Shown: one piece after another, positions 14,382 through 21,928 of the stretch | Layout: the number at the start of each line of letters is the position of its first letter | Numbering within the stretch: position 1 is the stretch's first letter | Source of the DNA: Blastocatellia bacterium | GTDB lineage: Bacteria; Acidobacteriota; Blastocatellia; RBC074 | Length of the DNA stretch: 33,489 nt | Assembly: GCA_016789725.1 (NCBI GenBank) | Contig: JAEUQN010000070.1 | Location: 1-33,489, forward strand | Direction of reading: 5' to 3' | The notes under the pieces: generated by a model | The model's input: only the letters and a program-made list of their open reading frames with translations | What the model was told of the DNA's origin: nothing | Database searches by the model: none | Translations under genes and position numbers: made by a program

Positions 14382-14439
14382 TAAGCGATTGTTTAGTAAA
14401 GATATTCGAGAACTACGCATACTCTTGAGGGAGATAACT

Positions 14440-15057
14440 ATGGCTTTAAGCGATCAACAACACGCCGTCTTAGAATTCCTCGAACGCTATCTCACGACGA
14501 AAGGCAAGTCGCCCACGATGGCGGAAATTCAAACGCACTTCAAGTTCAGTTCATCTTCGACGGTGCATCATCATTTGCAGAAGCTGGAAACCGCTGGTCA
14601 CATTCGTCGCACACCTAATATTTCGCGCGGTATTGAAATCATTAATCGCAGCGACGAACACGGCGAAACAGAAATCCCGCTGCTCGGTTACGTGGCGGCA
14701 GGCAAACCCATCATCACCGAGCTGAACGATGAGTGGCTGACGATTCCTCGTGTGATGGCAGGCAAAAAACGAACCTTCGGCTTGATCGTGCGCGGCGATT
14801 CGATGAGCGGCGACGGCATTCTGGACGGCGATTATTTGGTCATCGAAGCGAGCGAGACCGCCAACAACAAAGACATCATCGTCGCCTTGATTGACGATGG
14901 CGCGGTGGTCAAATATTTCTTTCAGGAAAAGGGGCAAGTCGTTTTGAAATCATCCAATCCGGCCTACAAACCTATCAAGATAAAACCATCGCAACGATTT
15001 CTAATTCGCGGAAAATTATTGGGTGTCTTGCGTTTGTATGCGCGCCATCGAAAATAG
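14440..15057 (+). CDS. lexA: LexA repressor
   Basis: This 205-residue SOS repressor has a winged helix at the N-terminus (LSDQQHAVLEFLERYLTTKG, PTMAEIQTHFKFSSSSTVHHHLQKL) and an S24 peptidase-type C-terminal domain. The self-cleavage site is Ala87-Gly88 (YVAAGKP). The catalytic Ser121 (GDSMSGDGI) and Lys158 (AVVKYFF) are present, so RecA-stimulated autocleavage should work. The ATG at 14440 has GAGGGAG seven bases upstream. An in-frame TTG at 14389 would add 17 residues with no ribosome site and is rejected. The next gene starts 12 bases after the stop. The divergent gene shares the intergenic region. Confidence 0.97.
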   Translation: MALSDQQHAVLEFLERYLTTKGKSPTMAEIQTHFKFSSSSTVHHHLQKLETAGHIRRTPNISRGIEIINRSDEHGETEIPLLGYVAAGKPIITELNDEWLTIPRVMAGKKRTFGLIVRGDSMSGDGILDGDYLVIEASETANNKDIIVALIDDGAVVKYFFQEKGQVVLKSSNPAYKPIKIKPSQRFLIRGKLLGVLRLYARHRK

Positions 15058-15069
15058 CGTCATTCAACT

Positions 15070-15660
15070 ATGACCAATGACTTGCATAAATCTTTCCTGA
15101 TACGCGGAGCAATTACTAACGATGCCGCAGCATTAGCTGCGCTCACTTGTGAGTTAATGAGATTCGAACGCGGATTGTCGAGCGCACCGCGTGAAGCCAA
15201 TCCCTGGGCGGCAAGCCTGGAGGAGTTGCATAAACAACTGCGCCTGCCAAACACGAGATTCTTTGTCGCGGAGAAAGACGGGCAAGTCGTCGGCTACCTG
15301 CGCGCCGTAATCGTGGGGCGCAAATTAGCGCGTGAAGAATTGGGCTGGATCGGATGGGGCAAAGATTTGATCGAACGCATCGCACGCTGGGGGTTTACAT
15401 TCGTGATGCGCCGCCCACGCCCTGCCGTGCAAATCGAAAGCGGCTACATCGCCGGAACGTTTGTCGCCGAAGAAGCCCGCCAACTCGGCATCGGGCGCGC
15501 GCTGGCGATAGCGGCGGAAAGCTGGTTCAGCGAGCAGGGGCTAAAGAACAGCGAACTCCACGTGCTGTTTCACAACGTAACGGCGCGGCAGATGTGGGAA
15601 GAACTAGGCTACGAACCATTAGCATTGGGGATGCGTAAAAATCTGCAACGAGGAGATTGA
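15070..15660 (+). CDS. GNAT-family N-acetyltransferase
   Basis: This 196-residue protein has the GNAT fold. It begins FLIRGAITNDAAALAALTCELMRFE, has the beta strand/hairpin FFVAEKDGQVVGYLRAVIVG at about 61-80, and carries motif A with acetyl-CoA-binding turns (EEARQLGIGRALAIAAESWF, about 138-157). The C-terminal motif NVTARQMWEELGYEPL (about 173-188) is typical. The substrate is unknown and could be a protein terminus or a small amine. It starts 12 bases after lexA and ends one base before the next gene, so it should be transcribed with lexA. No ribosome site is obvious, so translation may be coupled to lexA. Confidence 0.87.
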   Translation: MTNDLHKSFLIRGAITNDAAALAALTCELMRFERGLSSAPREANPWAASLEELHKQLRLPNTRFFVAEKDGQVVGYLRAVIVGRKLAREELGWIGWGKDLIERIARWGFTFVMRRPRPAVQIESGYIAGTFVAEEARQLGIGRALAIAAESWFSEQGLKNSELHVLFHNVTARQMWEELGYEPLALGMRKNLQRGD

Positions 15661-15661
15661 T

Positions 15662-16228
15662 ATGAAAATGGTACTTTGCACTTTGCTTTGTTTCCTGGCA
15701 TTGAATTCAGTTACAGCATTCGCCCAAGCCCCCAAAGCCAATGAGCCGACGACTCAGAAAGACGAACAGACCTTGCGTTCATTGCTGGACGAAGTACGTC
15801 AGTTACGTGTCGCGCTGCAACGCGCGAATTTGAATGCTTACCGAGCACAAATTACGGTAGAGCGATTGCGTATTCAGCAAGACCGGGTGGATCGTCTGGC
15901 GCGCGAAATCGAAGGCGTGCGGCGAGAAATCAGCGAGCAAGGCGGTTGGTTAGCGCGGCTCCCAGAACGGCTGAAAGGCTTGGAGAATCAGCTTAGCTTG
16001 GAAACCAACCCAACGCGCCGAGCGCAGATTGAAACTGAGTACAAAGATCACAAGTTCAGCCTTGAGCAGGAAACAAAACGAGTAGAGCAACGACGTGAAC
16101 GTGAGGCGGAGTTAGGGAAACAGTTGCAAGCGGAGCAACTCAAACTTAACGAGCTAAATGATCGGCTGGAAACGTTGGATCGAGAAATCGAAAAGCAGGC
16201 CACAGAGGAAACGCCAAAGAAAAAATGA
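15662..16228 (+). CDS. Secreted coiled-coil protein of unknown function
   Basis: This 188-residue protein starts with a signal peptide (MKMVLCTLLCFLALNSVTAFAQ, cleavage likely after AFA). The mature part, about residues 33-182, is almost continuous charged alpha helix rich in Leu, Glu, Gln and Arg with heptad spacing, so it should be a long periplasmic coiled coil. There is no enzymatic motif. AGGAG lies seven bases before the ATG. It is the third gene of a unit with lexA and the acetyltransferase (one-base gap upstream). It could be a periplasmic scaffold, but I cannot assign a function. It ends 20 bases from the convergent epimerase gene. Confidence 0.75.
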   Translation: MKMVLCTLLCFLALNSVTAFAQAPKANEPTTQKDEQTLRSLLDEVRQLRVALQRANLNAYRAQITVERLRIQQDRVDRLAREIEGVRREISEQGGWLARLPERLKGLENQLSLETNPTRRAQIETEYKDHKFSLEQETKRVEQRREREAELGKQLQAEQLKLNELNDRLETLDREIEKQATEETPKKK

Positions 16229-16248
16229 CGTTTCCCGCTGCGCTAGGT

Positions 16249-17187
16249 TTACTGATTCTCTTTGTACCACTCCACTGTGCGTTGCAAGCCTTCTCTCAAC
16301 CCAACAACCGGTTTATAGCCAATCATCTTTTCAGTATATGTAATGTCTGCCTGTGAGTGTCGCACGTCGCCGGCGCGCAGTTCTTTGTAAATCGGCGTCA
16401 GGTTTGTGCCGAGGATTGTTTGTAACTCGGCCAATAATTGATTGAGCGTAATGCGATCATTCACGCCAACATTGACGACTGTTCCGTTTGCATTCGATGT
16501 TTCAGCAGCGAGCAAATTCGCGCTGACCACATTGTCAATGTAGGTAAAATCGCGCGATTGTTCGCCATCGCCGAAAATGACGGGCGGTTCGTTGGCCAGC
16601 AATGCCGTCACGAATTTCGAGATCACGCCCGAATACGGTGATGACGGGTCCTGGCGCGGGCCAAACACATTGAAGTACCGAAGTGACACGGTTTCCAAGC
16701 CGTACACCTGCGAAAACACCTGACAATAAAATTCGCCGAACAGCTTTTGCGCGGCATACGGTGAAAGTGGTGTTGGATACATCTCAACGCGCTTCGGTAA
16801 AACTTCGGTTTCACCATAAGCTGAGCTTGAAGCCGCAAATACGAGCCGCTTGACACCGGCTTCTTTCGCCGCGAGTAAAACATTAAACGTGCCATCCACA
16901 TTGGCTTCGTGACTCAGCCGTGGTTCTGCAACCGAGCGTGGCACCGACGGAATCGCAGCTTCATGAAAAACGATATGCACGCCTTCCATCACTCGGCCCA
17001 TGGTTTCAGCATCGCGGATGTCACCTTCGATAAATTCGATTTGGCCTTCGAGATGCGCCAGATTGTGACGATGCCCGGTTAAAAAATTGTCGAGTACGCG
17101 AACGCGGTCTCCGCGCTTAACCAGTGCCGTAGCGATGTGCGAACCAATGAATCCGGCACCGCCGGTAACTAAATAAAGTTTGCTCAC
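16249..17187 (-). CDS. NAD-dependent sugar-nucleotide epimerase (UDP-glucose 4-epimerase type)
   Basis: This 312-residue extended short-chain dehydrogenase binds NAD through GGAGFIG (residues 9-15). The catalytic triad region is visible as AASSSAYG (119-125) with Tyr144 and Lys148 (SPYAAQK). RYFNVFGPRQDPSSPYSGVI, FGDGEQSRDFTYIDNV and the ending GLQRTVEWY are typical of 4-epimerases and related enzymes acting on UDP-Glc/Gal or UDP-GlcNAc/GalNAc. The sugar specificity cannot be read with certainty. The start is a GTG at 17187 with AAGGGA upstream. It follows a tRNA gene and terminator on the same strand. It probably supplies activated sugar for surface polysaccharide. Confidence 0.88.
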   Translation of the reverse strand: MSKLYLVTGGAGFIGSHIATALVKRGDRVRVLDNFLTGHRHNLAHLEGQIEFIEGDIRDAETMGRVMEGVHIVFHEAAIPSVPRSVAEPRLSHEANVDGTFNVLLAAKEAGVKRLVFAASSSAYGETEVLPKRVEMYPTPLSPYAAQKLFGEFYCQVFSQVYGLETVSLRYFNVFGPRQDPSSPYSGVISKFVTALLANEPPVIFGDGEQSRDFTYIDNVVSANLLAAETSNANGTVVNVGVNDRITLNQLLAELQTILGTNLTPIYKELRAGDVRHSQADITYTEKMIGYKPVVGLREGLQRTVEWYKENQ

Positions 17188-17203
17188 GATTTTGTTTCCC
17201 TTC

Positions 17204-17234
17204 TAAACAAACAGAAAGGCGACCAAGGCCGCCT
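17204..17234 (-). terminator. Terminator between tRNA-Glu and the epimerase gene
   Basis: On the minus strand an AGGCGGCC/GGTCGCCT stem (17217-17234; one G-U pair, very small loop) is followed by TTCTGTTTGTTT. It lies about 40 bases after the tRNA and about 17 bases before the epimerase GTG. It should end the tRNA transcript. Confidence 0.65.
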
Positions 17235-17273
17235 GTGCGATGAACCGATAAACTTGTTGTATGAAAAAATTGC

Positions 17274-17350
<77 letters not shown>

Positions 17351-17447
17351 GTGAAGAAATAATGAATTTTCAAGAGGCCAATCGCAAACGGTTGTATACC
17401 ACGCCCACTATTGTTTTTCAATCGTTTGAATGATGCAGGTGTGCTGC

Positions 17448-17476
17448 TGGACAATGGCCGATGCGAAATTTAGAAT
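17448..17476 (+). promoter_or_regulatory. Promoter candidate for the GMC oxidoreductase gene
   Basis: TGGACA (17448-17453) is followed after 17 bases by TAGAAT (17471-17476). Each differs from consensus by one base. The predicted leader is about 48 bases and ends with an AAAGG ribosome site before the ATG at 17531. Confidence 0.55.
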
Positions 17477-17530
17477 GGGATTCACCGCAAAAGAAAATTG
17501 TTCTCCAGGGCTGCTCAAAAGGAATTCATT

Positions 17531-19270
17531 ATGTTTCAGCAAAAAGCAAAAGCACCTATCTCAAAAAAACAAGCTCCGACCAAAGCGAAAGCTCCAGCCG
17601 TACAACGATCCGCTCCCGTTTACGATGTTGTGATCGTCGGTTCGGGTGCGGCGGGTGGCACGGCGGCAAAAGTTCTGGTCGAAGCGGGCCTGAATGTGGC
17701 AATGCTGGAAGCTGGGCCGCTGCGCAAGAATATGATTGATTTTGCCTACCACGATCCGTTTCCGTATGAAGATGAACATCGCGGATTGAAAGGCGAAGCC
17801 AACAGCGATGTCGTCCGCAAGAAATATGTCTTCGGCCCCAATGCCTATGCGCCTTGGCCCAACCCCGACGAACCGTACACAACACCCAAAGACACACCGT
17901 ACGAATGGATGCGCGCGCGCAATGTCGGTGGACGCACAATGTTTTGGGGACGCTTTTCTAATCGTTACAACGAAGCAGATTTCAAGATGAGGTCGCGCGA
18001 TGGAATGGGATTGGACTGGCCGGTTGAGTACAAAGACATCGCCCCGTATTACGACAAAGCTGAAATATTTATGGGCGTGTGCGGCGCAAAAGAAAATCAC
18101 CCGGATTTGCCAGACGCTGACAACTTCCTGCCGCCGGTTGCATTGAAATGCCCCGATCATTTGCTTTGGAAAGCTGCCGAAAAAGTGGGCATTCGCTCCA
18201 TGCGTGTGCGGCGCGCGATGCTCACTAAAGCCTACAACGGCTACGCCCAATGCCATTATTGTGCGGGCTGTGATGACGGTTGTGAAACGCATTCGTTTTA
18301 TAACTCGGCCTTTCGCCAGGTCGTCCCGTTAATGACCAAATTCCCGAAGACGTTCACGTTGATTCCGAACGCGATGGCGCACAAGGTTAATGTGAACAAA
18401 GCAGGCTTGGCTGAAGGCGTGAGCTACGTTGACAAGACAACCGGACAGGAACGTCAGGTCAAAGCGCGCGTGGTGATGCTGGGTTGCGGCACGCTTGAAA
18501 CGACGCGATTGTTGCTGCTCTCGAACATTGCGAATTCGAGCGGCCAAGTCGGCAAAAACTTCATGGAACACTTGGATGTCGGCGCACAAGCCTTCTTGCC
18601 CGATCTGAGTTTTGCCGAACGTGAAGTGGGTGATGGTATCGGAGGTTCACACATCATCATGCCCTGGTTCGGTTATTTCCGCCCGAATGAAAAGCGCGAT
18701 TTTCTCCGTGGCTTTCAAATTGAACCTTCGGTGCGCCAACGCTCACGTCCCGACAAACGTCCGAAAGATACGCCGGGTTTTGGCCTCGACTTCAAAAAAG
18801 AAATTCGTCGTTGGCAAGGCACGCGCGTGTCGCTAGCTTGTCACGGCGAAATGCTGCCGAGTCCGAATAAATTCGTCGAACTCGACAACACAACGAAAGA
18901 TAAATGGGGCAGTCCCGTGCTGAAGATTCATTACAAATGGGACGACAACGATTTGAATATGTTCAAGTACGCACGTCGCACCTATGAAGAAATCTTTGCT
19001 GCCGCCAAAGCCGTGGACGTGCGATTGCCCAAGGTTCCCGATCCCGCAGGCCATTCAATTCACGAAATGGGGACGGCACACATGGGCAGCGATGCAAAGA
19101 CTTCCGTCCTCAACCAATTCAATCAATCCTGGGACGTGAAGAACTTGTTTGTCGTGGACGCGGCGGCGTTTGCTTCTGGCACACATAAAAATCCGACGTT
19201 GATGATTATGGCCTTGAGCTGGCGCGCGTCGGAATATGCGCTGGAAGAAATGCGCAAGAAAAACCTCTAG
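17531..19270 (+). CDS. GMC-family FAD oxidoreductase with a four-cysteine (Fe-S-like) cluster
   Basis: This 579-residue flavoenzyme has the FAD-binding GSGAAGG near residue 37 and NVGGRTMFWGRFSNR, typical of GMC dehydrogenases. The C-terminal block has HEMGTAHMGSD, NLFVVDAAAFASG and THKNPTLMIMALSWRASEY, with the His and Asn of the active site. Cys241, 244, 247 and 251 (CHYCAGCDDGC) lie in the region that in FAD-dependent glucose and fructose dehydrogenases holds a 3Fe-4S cluster, so this is probably a dye/quinone-linked sugar or alcohol dehydrogenase. A basic Lys/Ala-rich N-terminus precedes the FAD domain, and no Tat or Sec signal is visible. The ATG at 17531 has an AAAGG site. An in-frame TTG at 17498 is rejected. 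No small subunit or cytochrome gene is adjacent. Confidence 0.87.
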   Translation: MFQQKAKAPISKKQAPTKAKAPAVQRSAPVYDVVIVGSGAAGGTAAKVLVEAGLNVAMLEAGPLRKNMIDFAYHDPFPYEDEHRGLKGEANSDVVRKKYVFGPNAYAPWPNPDEPYTTPKDTPYEWMRARNVGGRTMFWGRFSNRYNEADFKMRSRDGMGLDWPVEYKDIAPYYDKAEIFMGVCGAKENHPDLPDADNFLPPVALKCPDHLLWKAAEKVGIRSMRVRRAMLTKAYNGYAQCHYCAGCDDGCETHSFYNSAFRQVVPLMTKFPKTFTLIPNAMAHKVNVNKAGLAEGVSYVDKTTGQERQVKARVVMLGCGTLETTRLLLLSNIANSSGQVGKNFMEHLDVGAQAFLPDLSFAEREVGDGIGGSHIIMPWFGYFRPNEKRDFLRGFQIEPSVRQRSRPDKRPKDTPGFGLDFKKEIRRWQGTRVSLACHGEMLPSPNKFVELDNTTKDKWGSPVLKIHYKWDDNDLNMFKYARRTYEEIFAAAKAVDVRLPKVPDPAGHSIHEMGTAHMGSDAKTSVLNQFNQSWDVKNLFVVDAAAFASGTHKNPTLMIMALSWRASEYALEEMRKKNL

Positions 19271-19393
19271 CGATTTTGGATTTTCGGTTTTGGATTCGTG
19301 CATGTAGACTTCGCGGTTCTCAAAAACAAGCCCTGAGCAATTATGAACAGCGACGCGACAACTGAACCATCCAAAATCCAAAATCTAAAATCG
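19271..19393. repeat. Inverted pair of heptamer-type repeats
   Basis: The 25 bases at 19271-19295 are an array of GATTTTG-like heptamers. They match the reverse complement of 19369-19393 at 22 of 25 positions. The 73 bases between the arms are unrelated. The right arm lies inside the first codons of the glycosyltransferase if the ATG at 19343 is used. The element looks like a small dispersed repeat. A related heptamer pair (GATTTCA twice) occurs at 29699-29712. Confidence 0.7.
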
Positions 19394-20968
19394 GAAATGG
19401 CTGCTGGCCTGATTTGCCTGCTTTATTTCGTCTTCCTGATTTACTTTTCGCGCCAACATCCGTTTGGCACCTACGCGACAGAAACTGATTTTTATCACCT
19501 CTACGCGCCCGATGCCGCCCGCATTGCAGCGGGTCAATTTCCGCTGAATTCATTTCAAGGGCCAGGCTATCCGGTCTTGCTTTCGCTTGTCACAAAATTT
19601 ACGGGCGATGTGTTTGTTGCAGGCAAATGGATTTCGATCATCAGCGCCGTAATGTGCGTGTGGTTGATGTTTGCGCTGTTCAAGCAATTGTTCGGCGAAT
19701 GGGTCGGCGTCGGCGCGGCGTTGTTGTCCACGACAGTCATCGAATTCCCGGAATTTTCGTTGCAGGCGACGACAGATGTGTTCTTTTTGCTGCTGTGTCT
19801 GGTCGCGCTTGTGATTTTTACAGGAGCGTATTTTTCGCTGCGCATGCGATTGATCTTCGCGGCCTTCTTTACGGGCGTGGCGTATCTGACGCGCTACAAC
19901 GGCGTCTTTCTGCTCGCGTGTTTTGTGTTTGCGATTCTGGTCATGAATTTGTTTGAGAAGGTCTGGCGCGAGCGAATTGTATTGACCGGAATCTTTCTCG
20001 CCGCGTTTTTCATTACGATTCTGCCGTGGTTGATAGCGAATGCACAGCATCACGGCTCGCCGTTTTACAACACGAATTATTTGAATATGGCAACGCTGTT
20101 CTATCCTGAACTGGCGGACGGCGAAGTCACGCAGGACGGCACGCGCAAAGCGGCGGAAATGTTTCATTCCTTCGGCGATGTGTTAAGTTATAAACCAACA
20201 CAAGCTATCGCGCGTTACTTTGGCAATCTCGGCAATATTTTTCTCAGTTCATTACGACCGACATTAGTAGCGCGGCTAACAGGCTGGCTCGGCTTGCTTG
20301 GATTGTTTGGCGCGCTGCTGGAAATCCGTTTGCGCGGCTTTTTCAACGACGGAAAACTCAACCCGCAATCGAAAGCGCGATTGTTGTTGATGTTTTCGAT
20401 GGCAGTGTATTTCCTGTTAATGGGATTGAATCATTGGGAAGTTCGGTATTTCTTTTTTATTGGGTTTTGTTACAGCGGCCTAGCTTCTTATCTGGCTTAC
20501 CTGTCAGTCAAGTGGTTAAGTGCTATAGAACTACATTACCCAACGATAACGTTGATTGTGGTTCCGACGATTTACGTGCTGGGCATTGCGGCCAATGCTT
20601 TCACGCCGACGCACGAAAGCTTTCGCAATTTTATGCAGGCGCATCCGTATGAAATCCCCGCCGCCGCGCAGTTCCTGCAATCCACCAACGCCGCGCCACA
20701 TAGCCTGAAAATCGTCGCACGCAAACCGCATCTGCCGTTTATGGCAAAGCAGGATTGGGTCTTTTTTCCGCAGGTAAAATCGCTGGATGAATTGAAAGCG
20801 TGGCTGGAGAAAAACCCCGTCAATTACATCGCCATCGGAAAACGCGAATTGAAATCACGCAAAGAACTCGCGCCGCTCGGCGATCCGAAAACTGCGCCCG
20901 ATTGGTTAGAAACCGCGTGGACCAATGACGATCCGAAATTCATTTTGTACAAACCGAAGCTCAAGTAG
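19343..20968 (+). CDS. Membrane glycosyltransferase, GT39/ArnT-PMT type
   Basis: This 541-residue protein has about ten to twelve membrane helices and a soluble C-terminal region (about 430-541). The first extramembrane loop has the acidic motif ETDFYHLYAPDAARI and the FQGPGYPVLLSLV segment, and YLTRYNGVFL lies further on, as in lipid-linked-sugar transferases of the PMT/ArnT superfamily. It probably transfers a sugar from a polyprenyl phosphate donor on the outer face of the membrane. The acceptor is unknown. Two starts are possible: the ATG at 19343, whose codons 10-17 lie in the repeat, and the ATG at 19397 (MAAGLICLL), which begins right at the first membrane helix. The ribosome sites are weak for both. 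The 3' end overlaps the convergent DMT gene by eight bases. Confidence 0.8.
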   Translation: MNSDATTEPSKIQNLKSEMAAGLICLLYFVFLIYFSRQHPFGTYATETDFYHLYAPDAARIAAGQFPLNSFQGPGYPVLLSLVTKFTGDVFVAGKWISIISAVMCVWLMFALFKQLFGEWVGVGAALLSTTVIEFPEFSLQATTDVFFLLLCLVALVIFTGAYFSLRMRLIFAAFFTGVAYLTRYNGVFLLACFVFAILVMNLFEKVWRERIVLTGIFLAAFFITILPWLIANAQHHGSPFYNTNYLNMATLFYPELADGEVTQDGTRKAAEMFHSFGDVLSYKPTQAIARYFGNLGNIFLSSLRPTLVARLTGWLGLLGLFGALLEIRLRGFFNDGKLNPQSKARLLLMFSMAVYFLLMGLNHWEVRYFFFIGFCYSGLASYLAYLSVKWLSAIELHYPTITLIVVPTIYVLGIAANAFTPTHESFRNFMQAHPYEIPAAAQFLQSTNAAPHSLKIVARKPHLPFMAKQDWVFFPQVKSLDELKAWLEKNPVNYIAIGKRELKSRKELAPLGDPKTAPDWLETAWTNDDPKFILYKPKLK

Positions 20969-21812
20969 CGTGGCGCTCGGATAACCAACTATTCACAACC
21001 CCGCGTCCGACAACCGCGCCCAACACAATCACGCCGCCAATCAACGCCAATAACGACGGCCTTTCGCCTACGGTCAGCACCACCCACAACGGATTTAGAA
21101 TCGGCTCAATCACCGTCAATAATGTGGTTTCCAGCGCGGTCACATGCCGCGTCGCTTTGGTGAATAGCACATATGCAAATCCAAGCTGAAAGACCCCAAG
21201 GAGAACTAACCCGATCACACTGTTTGTGCTTGGCATCTGTCCCCAAAATGCAGGCAAGCCAATGATCGCCGTCAGAATATTGCCGAGCAACACGGATTCA
21301 AACGGCGAGGCGTCTCGTTGTTTGCGCAGCAGAATTGCCAGCAATGCATAGCACACCGCGCTCAATAACGCGAAGGCGTTGCCGCCCCAATTTCCGGCGC
21401 TCAATCCATCCAATAAAAACAGGCACATGCCAATCAGCACCAAGCCAATCGTCGCCCAATCCAGTGCGGTCGAGCGCTCTTTCAAAAACCACGAACTGAG
21501 CAACGCAATGTATACCGGCGCAGTGTATTGCAACAGAATCGCGTTCGCCGCCGTCGTCATTTTGTTGGCAATCACGAAAAACAAAACAGTTCCGCAATAC
21601 GCGACGGCACAGCCGATTTGCGTCGCTGACCAATTGAATTTCGGGCGACCAATGAAAAGCAGAATGACGATGGCGGCAATCGCGCTGCGACCACCCGCCA
21701 CCGCGAGCGCAGGCAATTGCACCAACTTGATCAGCAGTCCACCAGTGCTGAAAAGAAAGGCCGCGCAAAGCAGATAAAGAATCGCGCGGCGGCGTTCATG
21801 AGCAGTAGTCAT
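20961..21812 (-). CDS. DMT-superfamily permease (EamA domains)
   Basis: This 283-residue protein has ten predicted membrane helices in two EamA repeats. The first repeat begins AILYLLCAAFLFSTGGLLIKLV. The second contains LGVFQLGFAYVLFTKATRHVTALETTLLTVIEPILNPLWV, the strongly conserved EamA segment. Members export or exchange metabolites such as amino acids or nucleotide precursors, and the substrate cannot be read from sequence. It starts 116 bases from metG on the other strand and ends inside the last codons of the glycosyltransferase gene. No operon partner is visible. Confidence 0.9.
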   Translation of the reverse strand: MTTAHERRRAILYLLCAAFLFSTGGLLIKLVQLPALAVAGGRSAIAAIVILLFIGRPKFNWSATQIGCAVAYCGTVLFFVIANKMTTAANAILLQYTAPVYIALLSSWFLKERSTALDWATIGLVLIGMCLFLLDGLSAGNWGGNAFALLSAVCYALLAILLRKQRDASPFESVLLGNILTAIIGLPAFWGQMPSTNSVIGLVLLGVFQLGFAYVLFTKATRHVTALETTLLTVIEPILNPLWVVLTVGERPSLLALIGGVIVLGAVVGRGVVNSWLSERHAT

Positions 21813-21928
21813 AGGCCCGAACTTTTACTTGAACTCCGCCTGATCGTGCAAGGCAAACAAGAACCTTGTGCTTTATTTTTGCGCGTGGAAGAATAGCCTT
21901 TTCGTTTGGAGGCGAGATTATTGACTAT

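Noticed and set aside
14389..14439. Upstream TTG start for lexA
   Set aside because: It would add 17 residues absent from the LexA family, and it begins within a few bases of the predicted transcript start. The ATG at 14440 has GAGGGAG in the right place.
14387..14439. A standard SOS box upstream of lexA
   Set aside because: No CTGT-N8-ACAG, GAAC-N4-GTTC or GTTC-N7-GTTC match was seen. Only the unproven repeats reported above are present.
17498..17530. Upstream TTG start for the GMC oxidoreductase
   Set aside because: The ATG at 17531 has an AAAGG site at proper spacing. The TTG has none.
21866..21928. Upstream in-frame start for metG
   Set aside because: The added 21 residues lack family resemblance. 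The conserved enzyme begins at MTKTFYVTTPIYY.
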